From Streptomyces leeuwenhoekii (GTDB taxonomy: Bacteria; Actinomycetota; Actinomycetes; Streptomycetales; Streptomycetaceae), in contig NZ_LN831790.1 in the NCBI RefSeq assembly GCF_001013905.1, forward strand, positions 5,594,001 through 5,658,000: a stretch of DNA of 64,000 nucleotides, given 5' to 3'. The notes beneath the pieces are model-generated. The model did not search any database and was not told the origin of the DNA. It saw only the letters and a list, made by a program, of their open reading frames with translations. Numbering within the stretch: the first letter of the stretch is position 1; each line of letters begins with the position of its first letter. The translations under genes were made by a program, and so were the position numbers. Shown piece after piece: positions 40,446 through 49,313 of this stretch.

Positions 40446-40509
40446 CATCCCCCACCGATCGCCCGTTCGCGCTCACCGCGGCGCACGGGCGTCCGGCCGC
40501 GATGGCACC

Positions 40510-42024
40510 ATGGGCGCGATGAACGAGGGGGAAGCGGCACCACACGAGGGACCGGCGGCGGATCCGGGCGGGGACTCCGACTTCCTCCAGCTCGACCTCC
40601 GCGACGCGCCCGCCGGGGGCAAGGCCGACTGGCTGGCCCGGCGGCTGCGGCAGGCGGTGGCCGACGGCCGGCTCGCGGTGGGCAGCAGGCTGCCGCCCAC
40701 CCGGGTGCTCGCCGCCGAACTGCGCGTCTCGCGCGGGGTGGTGACCGAGGCGTACCGGCGGCTCGCCGAGGAGGGACATGTGCAGGGGCGCCGCCGCGGC
40801 GGCACGGTGGTCGTCGCGGCACCCGCCCCTGCCTTGCCCGCCCGGCCGCCCGCCGCCCCGTCCCCGGCCCGCCCCGCCGCGCCCGGCGCGCTGTTCGCGG
40901 GCGCACCGGACGCCACCGTCTTCGACGCGCTGCGCACCGCCCCCGCCCGCGTGGACTTCACCCCGGGCCGCCCCGACCTCGCAGCCTTCCCCCGCGCGGC
41001 CTGGCTGCGGGCCGAACGGGCGGTGCTCGCCGAGCTGTCCGCCGACAACCTCGGGTACGGCGACCCCCGGGGCGATGCCCGGCTGCGCCGGGCCGTCGCC
41101 GGCTGGCTGGCCCGTGGCCGGGGCATCCGGGTGGAACCGGGCGAGGTGCTGATCGTCGCCGGCACCGCGCAGGCCCTCACCCTGCTGCACCCCGTGCTGC
41201 GGGCCGAAGGCGTCGACCGGGTCGCGGTGGAGGACCCCGGTTCGCTGGGGACCCGTCAGCACCTGGCCAACGGGGGCCTGGCCACCCCGCCCGTGCCGGT
41301 CGACGACGCCGGTGTGCGCGTGGACGCGTTGCGGGCCACCGGCGCCCGCGCGGTGCTGCTCACCCCCGCCCACCAGTTCCCCACCGGCGTCGTGACCAGC
41401 GGTGAGCGCCGCCGCGCACTGCTGGGCTGGGCCCGGGAGGGCGGACTGATCCTGGAGGACGACTACGACGCGGAGCACCGCTACGACCGGCCGCCGGTGC
41501 CCGCCCTGCGGGCGCTGCTGGCCGACCGGGTCTGCTACCTGGGCAGCGTGTCCAAACTGCTCGCGCCCGCGCTGCGGATCGGCTGGATGGTGCCGCCGCC
41601 CCGCCACCGGGACGCGCTGACCGAGGCCAAACGCTTCACCGACCTGGGCAACGCCGTGCTGCCGCAGCTCGTCCTGGCCCGGCTGATGGAGTCCGGCGTT
41701 CTGGAGCGGCATCTGCGGCTGCTGCGCGGGCGCCACCGGCGGCGCCGCGACGCCATGATCGCCGCCCTCGCCGCGCATCTGCCGGCCGCGGTCGTGCACG
41801 GCGCCGCGGCCGGTCTGCACCTGACGGTCACCTACACCCCCGAGGTGCCCGACACGGAGCTGGCCGCCGCCGCGCTCGCCCGGGGGGTGAAGTGCCAGCC
41901 GCTGTCCTGGCACCGGCAGACGGCGGGCCGCCCCGGCCTGGTCCTCGGCTACGCGGCCACCCCGCCCGGGGTCATCGCCGAAGGGGTGGCCGCGCTCGGC
42001 GAGACCCTGCGCGACCTGGCCTGA
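40510..42024 (+). CDS. MocR-type GntR/aminotransferase regulator
   Basis: A 504-residue fusion. Residues ~20-95 are a GntR winged helix (WLARRLRQAVADGRLAVGSRLP, PTRVLAAELRVSRGVVTEAYRRLAEEGHV). A Pro/Ala linker follows, then a fold-type I aminotransferase domain with LILEDDYDAEHRYDRPP (PLP pyridine Asp) and YLGSVSKLLAPALRIGWM (Schiff-base Lys). MocR proteins sense PLP or amino acids, as in PdxR. The target genes are unknown; the divergent upstream side is occupied by convergent material, so it may act elsewhere. The start could also be the ATG at 40519. Confidence 0.88.
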   Translation: MGAMNEGEAAPHEGPAADPGGDSDFLQLDLRDAPAGGKADWLARRLRQAVADGRLAVGSRLPPTRVLAAELRVSRGVVTEAYRRLAEEGHVQGRRRGGTVVVAAPAPALPARPPAAPSPARPAAPGALFAGAPDATVFDALRTAPARVDFTPGRPDLAAFPRAAWLRAERAVLAELSADNLGYGDPRGDARLRRAVAGWLARGRGIRVEPGEVLIVAGTAQALTLLHPVLRAEGVDRVAVEDPGSLGTRQHLANGGLATPPVPVDDAGVRVDALRATGARAVLLTPAHQFPTGVVTSGERRRALLGWAREGGLILEDDYDAEHRYDRPPVPALRALLADRVCYLGSVSKLLAPALRIGWMVPPPRHRDALTEAKRFTDLGNAVLPQLVLARLMESGVLERHLRLLRGRHRRRRDAMIAALAAHLPAAVVHGAAAGLHLTVTYTPEVPDTELAAAALARGVKCQPLSWHRQTAGRPGLVLGYAATPPGVIAEGVAALGETLRDLA

Positions 42025-42051
42025 ACCAACGGGGGCGCGGCACGCCGGGCC

Positions 42052-44790
42052 TCACCGGCCGGGGGAGTCCACCGGCGTCACCGGCACCCCGCCCGCCGCC
42101 GCGCCCAGCAGCGTCAGCCGCACCTCGCCCGGCCCGCACGGCGTGGTCCCGTCGGCGAGGACGGCCAGCGCGAGGGTGTTGGCGCCCCGGCTGCGCAGGA
42201 TGCCGCCCGGCAGCGGGACGGGTTGCCGCGGCCCGGCGTCGTTGACGTACTCGCCCATGTTCCAGCCGTTGAGGAAGATCTGGACGCGGTAGGCGCGGCC
42301 GGGGTCGTCGTCGAGGACCAGGCCGACCGAGGCGTCGACGTCGCGGGGGACGGACAGCCGGAACGTCGTGCGGTACCAGCACACGCCCTGGCGCCGGTCG
42401 CCGCGCGGGAACGCGGTCTCCTCCCAGCCGCCGTCGTCGTGGCCCGGCAGGTGCCAGCCGTGCCGTTCGCCGTACAGGCCGCCGTTGTTGAGCGGGCCGC
42501 GCACCGGATCGGGGGCGGTCGCGCCGCGCAGCCGCCAGCGCACCTCCGGCGACGCCCCCTGGAAGAAGGCGCCCGTCAGGCCGCGCGCCGCCTTGTGCGT
42601 GTCCCGCGCGGCGGCGTCCTGGGCGTGCGCGGTCCGCCGGACCAGGACGGACAGGACGGGGGCGGCGCGCCCCCGGTCCCGCAGCCGCCCGCGCAGGCCG
42701 GCCGGCAGGCGGAAGCGGGCCGTCGCCGCCCAGGTGTCCTTGCCCGCCGGGTTCTCCTCCGGCGGCGGCATCCGGTGGGTGCCGAGCGGCTCCCCGTCCA
42801 GCCAGGCCATCAGCAGCCCGCCGGAGCCGGTGCGGTAGGCGAGGGAGACCGACGTCAGGCCGGCCGCGCCGGTCAGACGGCCGCGGTACCAGACGTCGCC
42901 GTAGTGGTAGCCGTAGTCGTCGGCGAAGAGGACGGGCTGGGCGTCGGGCACGGGCGTCGTGCTGAACGACGTGGTCCGCGTCGCCGCCGTCCAGTCCGAG
43001 TCGTCGAAGTCGGGGGCGGACTCCGGGTTCTCCGTCCTGCGCCGCCAGCCGCCCAGCGCGGGCAGCACCACCTGCGGCGCGCCGGGCAGCGGCCGCCGGG
43101 CCGTCAGACCGCCGGAGCGGCCGGCCCGGGCGGGCAGCGCGGTGCCGTTCCAGCTCACCTCCGTGACGCCGCGCGGCCCCCACACCTCCAGCCCGTTCTC
43201 CTCGGTCATGTCGCCGGTGAGGCGGACCGTGCCGCCGTCCACGGAGGCCGACCGCACCAGGGCCGGGCCGTGCACGAGGAGCGGGCCGGACGGGGTCCGG
43301 CAGGGCCACAGCCGCAGCGAGGCGGCGTCGTCGGCGAAGAGCAGCAGCAGGGGCCGGCCGGAGCCGCCGCCGTCGATCCGCACCCGGGTCGGCCCGCCGT
43401 CGCCGAGCGGCGCCGTCACATGGAGCCGGCCGCGGTCGTACGCCCACGCGGTCTCGTCGTCCAGCCGGTACGGCTTCAGATCGTCCGGACAGTCCAGCAC
43501 GACGTGCGCCATGTGGCCGCGCGCTCCGGTGAACACGGCGATGTCCGCCCGTCCGGTGGACAGGAACACCATCGGCTGCGCGGTGGAGTACGCCAGCCTC
43601 CGCCGCCCGCCCAGCGACAGGCCCGTGACCAGCAGCCGGGCGTCGCGGGCCGGGACGGTGACGGGTGCGTCGATCCCGGTGCCCGGCAGCAGCGCGGAGA
43701 CGTCGGCGCCCGAGTCGTTGCGCACGAGGTACACGTGGGTGCCGGTGTCGGGGTTGGCCAGGTGGGAGACGGCCAGCCGCTCGTCGGCCGCGCGCACCCG
43801 CTCCGCCGGCTCCAGCCGGGCGAAGTCCGGTACGTGGCGCAGCAGATGGCCGATCTGGTGGGTGGGGGCCAGTTCCTCGCCCGGCTGCCGCCCCGCGTCC
43901 AGGGCCGCCCCGCGGTCGTACGTGGCGGGGGCGCCCGGCGCGGCCAGCCAGCCCCAGGAGGTGCCGCCGAACGCCAGCAGGGGGACGGGCAGCGCGGCGC
44001 CCTCGGCGAGGCGGGCCAGGCCGAGCCGCCGCACCCCGGCGGCACCGTGCGCGGCCGGCTCCCCGGCGTACCCGCTCACCAGGGGGACGTCGATGCCGTC
44101 GGCGCGGGCCTTGGCGCGCAGGTGGGCCGTGTAGGCGCCGGCGTCGGCGGTGCCGGAGGCGTCCTCCACCTGGTAGAGCAGGACCGTGCCGCCGCCGGAG
44201 GTGTACAGGTGCCGGGCGGCGATGGCGTGGACGCGGTCCAGCCACGCGTCGGCGTGCCGCAGATAGGCCGGGTCGGTGGTCCGCGCCCGGCCCCGGGCCG
44301 CCGTCAGCCAGCCCGGCAGACCGCCCGCGTCCAGGTCCGCGCCCAGGTACGGGCCGGGCCGCAGGATCACGTACAGGTGGCACTCGGCGGCCGTGCGCAG
44401 GAACAGGTCCAGGTCGCGCACGCCGGTGAAGTCGTGGCGGCCGGGCGCGGGGGAGTGCACGTTCCACGGGACGGGGACGCTCACCGCGTTGTAGCCGTAC
44501 GCGCGCATCTTCTCCAGCACGTCCCGCCACAGCGACGGACTCGGCAGCCGGAAGTAGTGCGTCTCGCCAGGCCACAGCGCCAGGCGCCGGCCGTCGACCA
44601 GCAGCGAGCGCCCGTCCAGCCGGACCTCGTGCCGCGCCGCGTCCGCGGCCGGCGGGGCGGGCGGCTCGCCGGTGGGCACGGTGGGGAAGCCGCCGCCGGA
44701 GCGGGGCGCGGCACCGCTGCTGCCGCCGAGCGCCAGGCCGAGGACGGCGGTGCCGGCGAGGCCGCCGAAGATACGTCTGCTGAGCGCCAA
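42052..44790 (-). CDS. GH35 beta-galactosidase-like secreted protein lacking the catalytic pair
   Basis: A 912-residue protein. The TTG at 44790 is the best start: GGAGGAGG lies seven bases upstream and the product begins LALSRRIFGGLAGTAVLGLA, a TAT-type signal. Residues ~60-280 match a GH35 barrel (ALWPGETHYFRLPSPSLWRDVLEKMRAYGYNAVSVPVPWN split over 71-110, VILRPGPYLGADLDAGGLPGWL). However, the acid/base motif Q-x-E-N-E-Y is YQVEDASG (205-212), with Ala where the catalytic Glu belongs. The stretch carrying the nucleophile is missing before LLAFGGTSWGW (272-281). The C-terminal jelly rolls with WYRGRLTGAAG and WYRTTFRLSVP are intact. It may be a carbohydrate-binding relic or use another site. 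Confidence 0.7.
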   Translation of the reverse strand: MALSRRIFGGLAGTAVLGLALGGSSGAAPRSGGGFPTVPTGEPPAPPAADAARHEVRLDGRSLLVDGRRLALWPGETHYFRLPSPSLWRDVLEKMRAYGYNAVSVPVPWNVHSPAPGRHDFTGVRDLDLFLRTAAECHLYVILRPGPYLGADLDAGGLPGWLTAARGRARTTDPAYLRHADAWLDRVHAIAARHLYTSGGGTVLLYQVEDASGTADAGAYTAHLRAKARADGIDVPLVSGYAGEPAAHGAAGVRRLGLARLAEGAALPVPLLAFGGTSWGWLAAPGAPATYDRGAALDAGRQPGEELAPTHQIGHLLRHVPDFARLEPAERVRAADERLAVSHLANPDTGTHVYLVRNDSGADVSALLPGTGIDAPVTVPARDARLLVTGLSLGGRRRLAYSTAQPMVFLSTGRADIAVFTGARGHMAHVVLDCPDDLKPYRLDDETAWAYDRGRLHVTAPLGDGGPTRVRIDGGGSGRPLLLLFADDAASLRLWPCRTPSGPLLVHGPALVRSASVDGGTVRLTGDMTEENGLEVWGPRGVTEVSWNGTALPARAGRSGGLTARRPLPGAPQVVLPALGGWRRRTENPESAPDFDDSDWTAATRTTSFSTTPVPDAQPVLFADDYGYHYGDVWYRGRLTGAAGLTSVSLAYRTGSGGLLMAWLDGEPLGTHRMPPPEENPAGKDTWAATARFRLPAGLRGRLRDRGRAAPVLSVLVRRTAHAQDAAARDTHKAARGLTGAFFQGASPEVRWRLRGATAPDPVRGPLNNGGLYGERHGWHLPGHDDGGWEETAFPRGDRRQGVCWYRTTFRLSVPRDVDASVGLVLDDDPGRAYRVQIFLNGWNMGEYVNDAGPRQPVPLPGGILRSRGANTLALAVLADGTTPCGPGEVRLTLLGAAAGGVPVTPVDSPGR

Positions 44791-44934
44791 GGGAGCGCCT
44801 CCTCCTGCCTGTCCGCCGCGGTCCGCGCCGGCGTCGATCTCGTGCGGGGCCATTGTCCACAGCGGACGGCGCCCGGGTCACACGAGGTACGGTCGAAAGA
44901 CCGCGCGGACCAGGCACGTTGACCTCCGCGGGGG

Positions 44935-44950
44935 TGAGTACGCGTACTCA
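44935..44950 (+). promoter_or_regulatory. MacR-type box
   Basis: TGAGTACGCGTACTCA is a perfect 16-bp palindrome matching the published MacR consensus TGAGTAC-NN-GTACTCA of the Streptomyces MacRS system (recalled, not searched). It lies 16 bases before the start of the decayed lipoprotein gene; TTGACC at 44919 could be a -35. Confidence 0.65.
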
Positions 44951-44965
44951 TGTGCGCGGCGGGTG

Positions 44966-45479
44966 GTGCCCGGGAGGCTGCGCACGAGACCGACATCGCT
45001 CCTGAGGCCCGTCGTGGTGGCCGCGTTCGGCTGCCTGGTCCTGTCCCTGTCCGGCTGCGGCACCGAGCGGGCCGCCACCGGCCGGGCCCCCGCGACGAGC
45101 GCCGCCCCCGCGACGAGCGCCGCCCCGGCGGCGGAACCGCTCGGGGCACCACTACGTCACCTCCATGGGCACGCCCTCGACCACGAAGCCGTGGGGCTTC
45201 CAGTACGAGGGCCACCACCTGGCCGTCTCTCCGCGTGCACAGCCCGGTCGTGCTCATCGAGTACGACGCCCAGTCCCCGCTGGCCTACGGCACCACGTCC
45301 TCCGGCGCGGGCGGCGGGAGCGCCCCGAGCGGCGGTCCGAGCGGCGGTCCGGGTGGCGGCGGCATGGGTGGTCCGAGCGGGACCCCGACCCAGCAGCACG
45401 TCCACACCGTCATCCGTACCCCAACGGGGGTGGCTACGGCGTGGACCTGCTCAGGCCGCATCTGGAGAACGGTCACTGA
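44966..45479 (+). pseudogene. Decayed DUF3500-type lipoprotein gene
   Basis: Pieces of one protein occur in order in three frames. Frame one (44966-45135) gives a lipoprotein signal with lipobox LSLSGC and an Ala/Thr linker. The next frame (45150-45235) gives YVTSMGTPSTTKPWGFQYEG and HHLAVS, the DUF3500 hallmark. The third (45235-45420) gives VHSPVVLIEYDAQSPLAYG, a Gly/Ser/Pro insert and QQHVHTVIRTP. A return to the second frame ends with PNGGGYGVDLLRPHLENGH and a stop, the DUF3500 C-terminus. At least three frameshifts and large internal losses (it is about a third of usual length) make it non-functional. A MacR-type box still sits upstream. Confidence 0.75.
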
Positions 45480-45545
45480 ACCAGGGGGAGGGGCGGGCGG
45501 GGAAGGGCGTTCGCCGCCGGCCGCCCACCGATGCTGCGCGAGCCA

Positions 45546-45574
45546 TTGACGCGCAAGGGGCCGGCTTCTACGTT
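45546..45574 (+). promoter_or_regulatory. Core promoter of secreted arabinanase gene
   Basis: TTGACG (45546-45551), 17 bases, TACGTT (45569-45574), matching the ABC importer promoter at 31301 in sequence, spacing and operator position. Confidence 0.65.
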
Positions 45575-45579
45575 CTCGG

Positions 45580-45612
45580 TCCGAAGTAGCGACCGGTGTT
45601 CGAAGTCGCGAA
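45580..45612 (+). promoter_or_regulatory. Paired TTCGA-N4-TCGAA-type boxes, arabinanase promoter
   Basis: Box 1 is TCCGA-AGTA-GCGAC (45580-45593). Box 2 is TTCGA-AGTC-GCGAA (45599-45612). Starts are 19 bp apart, beginning six bases after the -10. Confidence 0.68.
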
Positions 45613-45625
45613 CAGGAGACTCCCC

Positions 45626-46621
45626 GTGAGCCGCAAGAGCCGCAAAAGCTTCGTCAGCCGCAGGAGAACCGCCCTCCTCGCCCTCCCCGCCGCCGCCGTG
45701 CTCGCGCTGCTGCCGAGCACGGCCTCCGCGTATCCGAACCCCGGCCGGGTCACCGGGTCCGTGGTCACGCACGACCCGACGATGATCCGCACCTCCTCGG
45801 GGCAGTACCTGCTCTACGCCACCGGCGGCGGCATCGCCAACAAGTCCTCGTCCGACCGCACCGCCTTCACCGCCGGGGCCGACGCCTTCACCTCCCGGCC
45901 GAGCTGGTGGTCGCGCTACTCCACCGTCCCCGAGGCATGGGCGCCCGACATCTCGTACCGCGGCGGAAAGTACCTGATGTACTACTCCGTCTCGTCCTTC
46001 GGCTCGAACACCTCGGCCATCGGGCTGGCCGGTTCATCCACGGGGCAGCCCGGAAGCTGGACCGACTACGGCATCGTCTACACCTCCGGCTCCTCCAGCG
46101 ACTACAACGCCATCGACCCCAACCTCTTCGTCGACGACGACGGGAAGTGGTGGCTGTCCTTCGGGAGCTGGTGGACCGGGATCAAGATGATCCGCATCGA
46201 CCCGTCCACCGGGAAGCAGCACGCCTCCGACACCACGCGGTACTCGCTCGCCTCCCGCCCGACCGGCACCAAGGCGGTCGAGGCCCCCTTCATCGTCAAG
46301 CGCAACGGGTACTACTACCTGTTCGCCTCGTACGACACCTGCTGCAACGGGACCAGCTCGACGTACAAGGTGAAGGTGGGCCGGGCCACCAGCGTCACCG
46401 GCCCGTATTACGACAAGAACGGCGTGTCGATGATGAACAACGGCGGCACGCCCGTCCTGGAGTCGCACGGGAGCGTCATCGGCCCCGGCGGACAGTCGAT
46501 CATGAACGACGTCGACGGGGACCTGATCGTCTACCACTACTACGACGGCAACGACAACGGCACGCCCAAGCTCGGCATCAACCTCCTGAACTGGAGCAGC
46601 GGATGGCCCGTCGCCTACTGA
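45626..46621 (+). CDS. Secreted endo-1,5-alpha-L-arabinanase (GH43), second copy
   Basis: A 331-residue enzyme from GTG 45626 (AGGAG upstream). It has a long signal peptide ending PSTASAYPNP, with basic n-region VSRKSRKSFVSRRR. The GH43 site is intact: VVTHDPTMIRTSSGQYLLYA, AWAPDISYRGGKYLMYYSVS, YNAIDPNLFVDDDGKWWLSF and AVEAPFIVKRNGYYYLFASY. It is about 50% similar to the enzyme at 34621. Its last 19 bases overlap the start of the exo-acting GH43 gene, so the two are probably co-translated. It acts outside the cell on arabinan. Confidence 0.92.
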   Translation: MSRKSRKSFVSRRRTALLALPAAAVLALLPSTASAYPNPGRVTGSVVTHDPTMIRTSSGQYLLYATGGGIANKSSSDRTAFTAGADAFTSRPSWWSRYSTVPEAWAPDISYRGGKYLMYYSVSSFGSNTSAIGLAGSSTGQPGSWTDYGIVYTSGSSSDYNAIDPNLFVDDDGKWWLSFGSWWTGIKMIRIDPSTGKQHASDTTRYSLASRPTGTKAVEAPFIVKRNGYYYLFASYDTCCNGTSSTYKVKVGRATSVTGPYYDKNGVSMMNNGGTPVLESHGSVIGPGGQSIMNDVDGDLIVYHYYDGNDNGTPKLGINLLNWSSGWPVAY

Positions 46622-48036
46622 CCCTGCTGGCCGCGCTGCTGCTCGCGCTGTCGCTGGGACAGCCCTCGGCGACCGCGGCCTCCTTCGGCAACCCCGTCAA
46701 GGCCCACAAGGGCGCCGACCCCTGGATCGCCTACCACGACGGCAGCTACTACCTGGTGACGACGAGCTGGACCGATGTCATCACCATCCGCAAGGCGCCC
46801 ACCCTCGCCGGGCTCGCCACCGCGCCCGGCGTGCAGGTGTGGCAGGGCGACGCCGCCTCGCGCTGCTGCAACATCTGGGCCCCCGAACTGCACTTCCTGA
46901 ACGGCCGCTGGTACCTGTACTACGTCGCCGGGCAGAACGTGGCCGACTACAACCCGACACAGCGCAGCCACGTCCTGGAGAGCGCCGGGTCCGACCCCCT
47001 GGGGCCCTACACCTACCGGGGGCAGCTCAACTCCGCCTGGATGCTGGACCCGACCGTGGCGACCATCAACGGGCAGCTCTACCTCTTCGGCAGCGTGCAC
47101 AACGGGACGCAGAACATCGTCGCCGCGCGCATGTCGAACCCGTACACGGTCAGCTCCTCCTTCTCCACGATCTCCACGCCCACGTACGACTGGGAGCGCT
47201 CCGGCGCCCCGGTCAACGAGGGCCCGGAGATCCTCCAGCGCGGGGGCAGGACCTTCCTCGTCTACTCGGCGAGCGGCTGCTGGACGCCCGATTACAAGCT
47301 GGGACGGCTGGAACTGACCGGTTCCACCCCGACCTCCGCCTCCTCCTGGACCAAGAGATCCACGCCCGTCTTCCAGCGCAGCGACGCGGGCGGGGTGTAC
47401 GGGCCGGGCCACAACGGTTTCTTCACCTCACCGGACGGCACCGAGAGCTGGATCGTCTACCACGCCAACGACGCGGCCTCGGACGGCTGCGACAACGGGC
47501 GGACCACCCGGGCGCAGAGGTTCACCTGGAACGCCGACGGCACGCCGAACTTCGGCACCCCCGTCCGGCTGGGGGCGGCCATGGCCGGGCCGTCGGGCGA
47601 GCCCGCCGCCACCCCGACGGCGTACACGGTCGTCAACCGCAACAGCGGCAAGTGCCTCGACGTCACCGGCGGTTCGTCCGCCGACGGCGCCGACGTGCGC
47701 CAGTACACCTGCAACGGCGGCGCCAACCAGCGGTGGCGCCTGGAGGACCTGGGCGACGACACCCACCGGCTGGCCAACGTGGCCACCGGCAAGGTCCTGG
47801 ACACCGCCGACTGCTCGGCCGCCGACGGTGCCGACCTGCGCCAGTGGTCCTGGCTGGACAACACCTGCCAGCGGTTCCGGTTCCTGGCCACCGGCGGCGG
47901 ATACGTCCGCATCGTCAACCAGGCCACCGGCAAGGTGGCCGACGTCGCCGACTGCTCCACCGCCGACTCCGCCGACGTACGGCAGTGGTCGTGGCTGAAC
48001 AACGCCTGCCAGCAGTGGCGGCTGACCCCCGGGTGA
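46603..48036 (+). CDS. Secreted GH43 exo-alpha-L-arabinofuranosidase with ricin-type CBM13
   Basis: A 477-residue enzyme. Signal peptide MARRLLTLLAALLLALSLGQ is cut near Thr-Ala-Ala. The catalytic domain (about 27-335) has HKGADPWIAYHDGSYYLVTT, SAWMLDPTVATINGQLYLFG and APVNEGPEILQRGGRTFLVY with the three acidic residues. The layout (ITIRKAPTLAGL, CCNIWAPELHFLNGRWYLYY) is that of GH43 subfamily 26-like exo enzymes. Residues ~345-477 form a beta-trefoil CBM13 with Q-x-W/F repeats NQRWRLE, CQRFRFL and CQQWRLT. The ATG at 46603 lies inside the upstream gene, 19 bases before its end, with GGAGCAGCGG before it. Confidence 0.9.
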   Translation: MARRLLTLLAALLLALSLGQPSATAASFGNPVKAHKGADPWIAYHDGSYYLVTTSWTDVITIRKAPTLAGLATAPGVQVWQGDAASRCCNIWAPELHFLNGRWYLYYVAGQNVADYNPTQRSHVLESAGSDPLGPYTYRGQLNSAWMLDPTVATINGQLYLFGSVHNGTQNIVAARMSNPYTVSSSFSTISTPTYDWERSGAPVNEGPEILQRGGRTFLVYSASGCWTPDYKLGRLELTGSTPTSASSWTKRSTPVFQRSDAGGVYGPGHNGFFTSPDGTESWIVYHANDAASDGCDNGRTTRAQRFTWNADGTPNFGTPVRLGAAMAGPSGEPAATPTAYTVVNRNSGKCLDVTGGSSADGADVRQYTCNGGANQRWRLEDLGDDTHRLANVATGKVLDTADCSAADGADLRQWSWLDNTCQRFRFLATGGGYVRIVNQATGKVADVADCSTADSADVRQWSWLNNACQQWRLTPG

Positions 48037-48053
48037 GCCACCGCGCGCGGACG

Positions 48054-48089
48054 GCCCGGCCCACGCCCTCCGGGGGGCGCGGGCCGGGC
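48054..48089. terminator. Bidirectional hairpin terminator
   Basis: GCCCGGCCC and GGGCCGGGC form a 9-bp stem, extended by CGCC/GGCG past one mismatch, between the convergent GH43 and mutarotase genes. Confidence 0.65.
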
Positions 48090-48114
48090 TGTACGGTGCG
48101 GTGCGGTCCGGGGC

Positions 48115-49260
48115 TCAGGCGCCGAACGTGTGCACCGTCGTCGTCCGGTACGTCCGCCCCGGGCGCAGCACGGTCGAGGGGAACGACGGCTGGTTCGGGG
48201 AGTCCGGGAAGTGCTGGGTCTCCAGGCACAGCGCGTCGCCCTGCCGGTAGACGGAGCCGCCGGGGCCGGTCAGGGTGCCGTCGAGGAAGTTGCCGGAGTA
48301 GAACTGCAGGCCCGGCTGGTCGGTGGCGATCCGCAGGGTGCGGCCGGAGGACGGGTCGCGCAGGGTGGCGATGTGCTCGGGGCGGGCGGTGATGCCCTTG
48401 TCCAGCACCCAGTTGTGGTCGAAGCCCTTGGCCAGGACCAGTTGCGGATGCCCGGCGCGGATGTCCCGGCCGATCGGCTTGGCCCGGCGGAAGTCGAACG
48501 GGGTGCCCGCGACCTTGGCCAGCTCGCCGGTGGGGATCAGGCCCGCGTCGGTGGGCGTGAAGCGGGAGGCGGCGATCGACAGCTCGTGGTCCTCGATGGT
48601 GCCGCTGCCCTCGCCGGCCAGGTTCCAGTAGACGTGGCTGGTGAGGTTGACGACGGTGGCCTTGTCGGTGGTGGCCTCGTAGTCGATGCGCCAGTCGCCG
48701 GACCGGGTGAGGGTGTAGGTGACCTTCGCCTTCAGCGTGCCCGGGTAGCCCATCTCGCCGTCGGCGCTGGTGTAGCGCAGATGGAGGCCGACGTCGGAGC
48801 CCTCGGTGAACGGCTCGACGTCCCACACCCGGTAGTCGAAGCCGAGGGCCCCGCCGTGCAGGGAGTTCTCGCCGTCGTTGACGGAGAGCTGGTACGTCGT
48901 GCCGTCCAGGGTGAAGCGGCCCTTGGCGATGCGGTTGCCGTACCGGCCGATCAGGGCGCCGAAGTGCGGGCTGCGGGCCACGTAGTCGTCGAGGTCGTCG
49001 AAGCCCGCGGAGACGTTCGCGTACCGGCCGCGCCGGTCGGGGATCTCCAGGGACTGCACGACGCCGCCGTAGGAGAGGACCTTCATCCGCGTGCCGCCGT
49101 TCTCCAGCGACCAGCGGTGGACCTTCGTCCCGTCGGCGAGCTTCCCGAAGAGTTCCTTCACCGGCTTCCTGCCTCCCGTGGCGTGTGCGGGGCCGGCCGT
49201 GGTGGCGGCGAGGCCCGCCGCGGCGGCGCCCGCGATGACCGTGCGTCTACTCAGTTCCAT
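48115..49260 (-). CDS. galM: Secreted aldose 1-epimerase (galactose mutarotase)
   Basis: A 381-residue protein with a TAT-like signal (MELSRRTVIAGAAAAGLAAT). The family motifs are intact: FGALIGRYGNRIAKGRFTLD, ENSLHGGALGFDYRVW (catalytic His), VVNLTSHVYWNLAGEGSG (second His), FDHNWVLDKG and a late Glu in ALCLETQHFPDSPNQPSFPS (general base). It interconverts alpha and beta anomers of sugars such as galactose, arabinose or xylose outside the membrane. It follows the sugar importer operon after a hairpin. The extracytoplasmic location suggests that it prepares the anomer for uptake. Confidence 0.92.
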   Translation of the reverse strand: MELSRRTVIAGAAAAGLAATTAGPAHATGGRKPVKELFGKLADGTKVHRWSLENGGTRMKVLSYGGVVQSLEIPDRRGRYANVSAGFDDLDDYVARSPHFGALIGRYGNRIAKGRFTLDGTTYQLSVNDGENSLHGGALGFDYRVWDVEPFTEGSDVGLHLRYTSADGEMGYPGTLKAKVTYTLTRSGDWRIDYEATTDKATVVNLTSHVYWNLAGEGSGTIEDHELSIAASRFTPTDAGLIPTGELAKVAGTPFDFRRAKPIGRDIRAGHPQLVLAKGFDHNWVLDKGITARPEHIATLRDPSSGRTLRIATDQPGLQFYSGNFLDGTLTGPGGSVYRQGDALCLETQHFPDSPNQPSFPSTVLRPGRTYRTTTVHTFGA

Positions 49261-49282
49261 GTGCGGCTCCTGCGAAAGGGAA

Positions 49283-49306
49283 GGGCCCCGCCGACCGGCG
49301 GGGCCC
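49283..49306 (-). terminator. Terminator after the monosaccharide importer operon
   Basis: GGGCCCCGCC and GGCGGGGCCC form a perfect 10-bp stem with loop GACC, eight bases past the permease stop and before the mutarotase gene. Confidence 0.7.
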
Positions 49307-49313
49307 GGATGGC

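Noticed and set aside
42223..44922. Long plus-strand frame opposite the GH35-like gene
   Set aside because: Composition-driven shadow. The minus strand has a TAT signal with a perfect ribosome site and GH35 motifs, even though the catalytic residues are lost.
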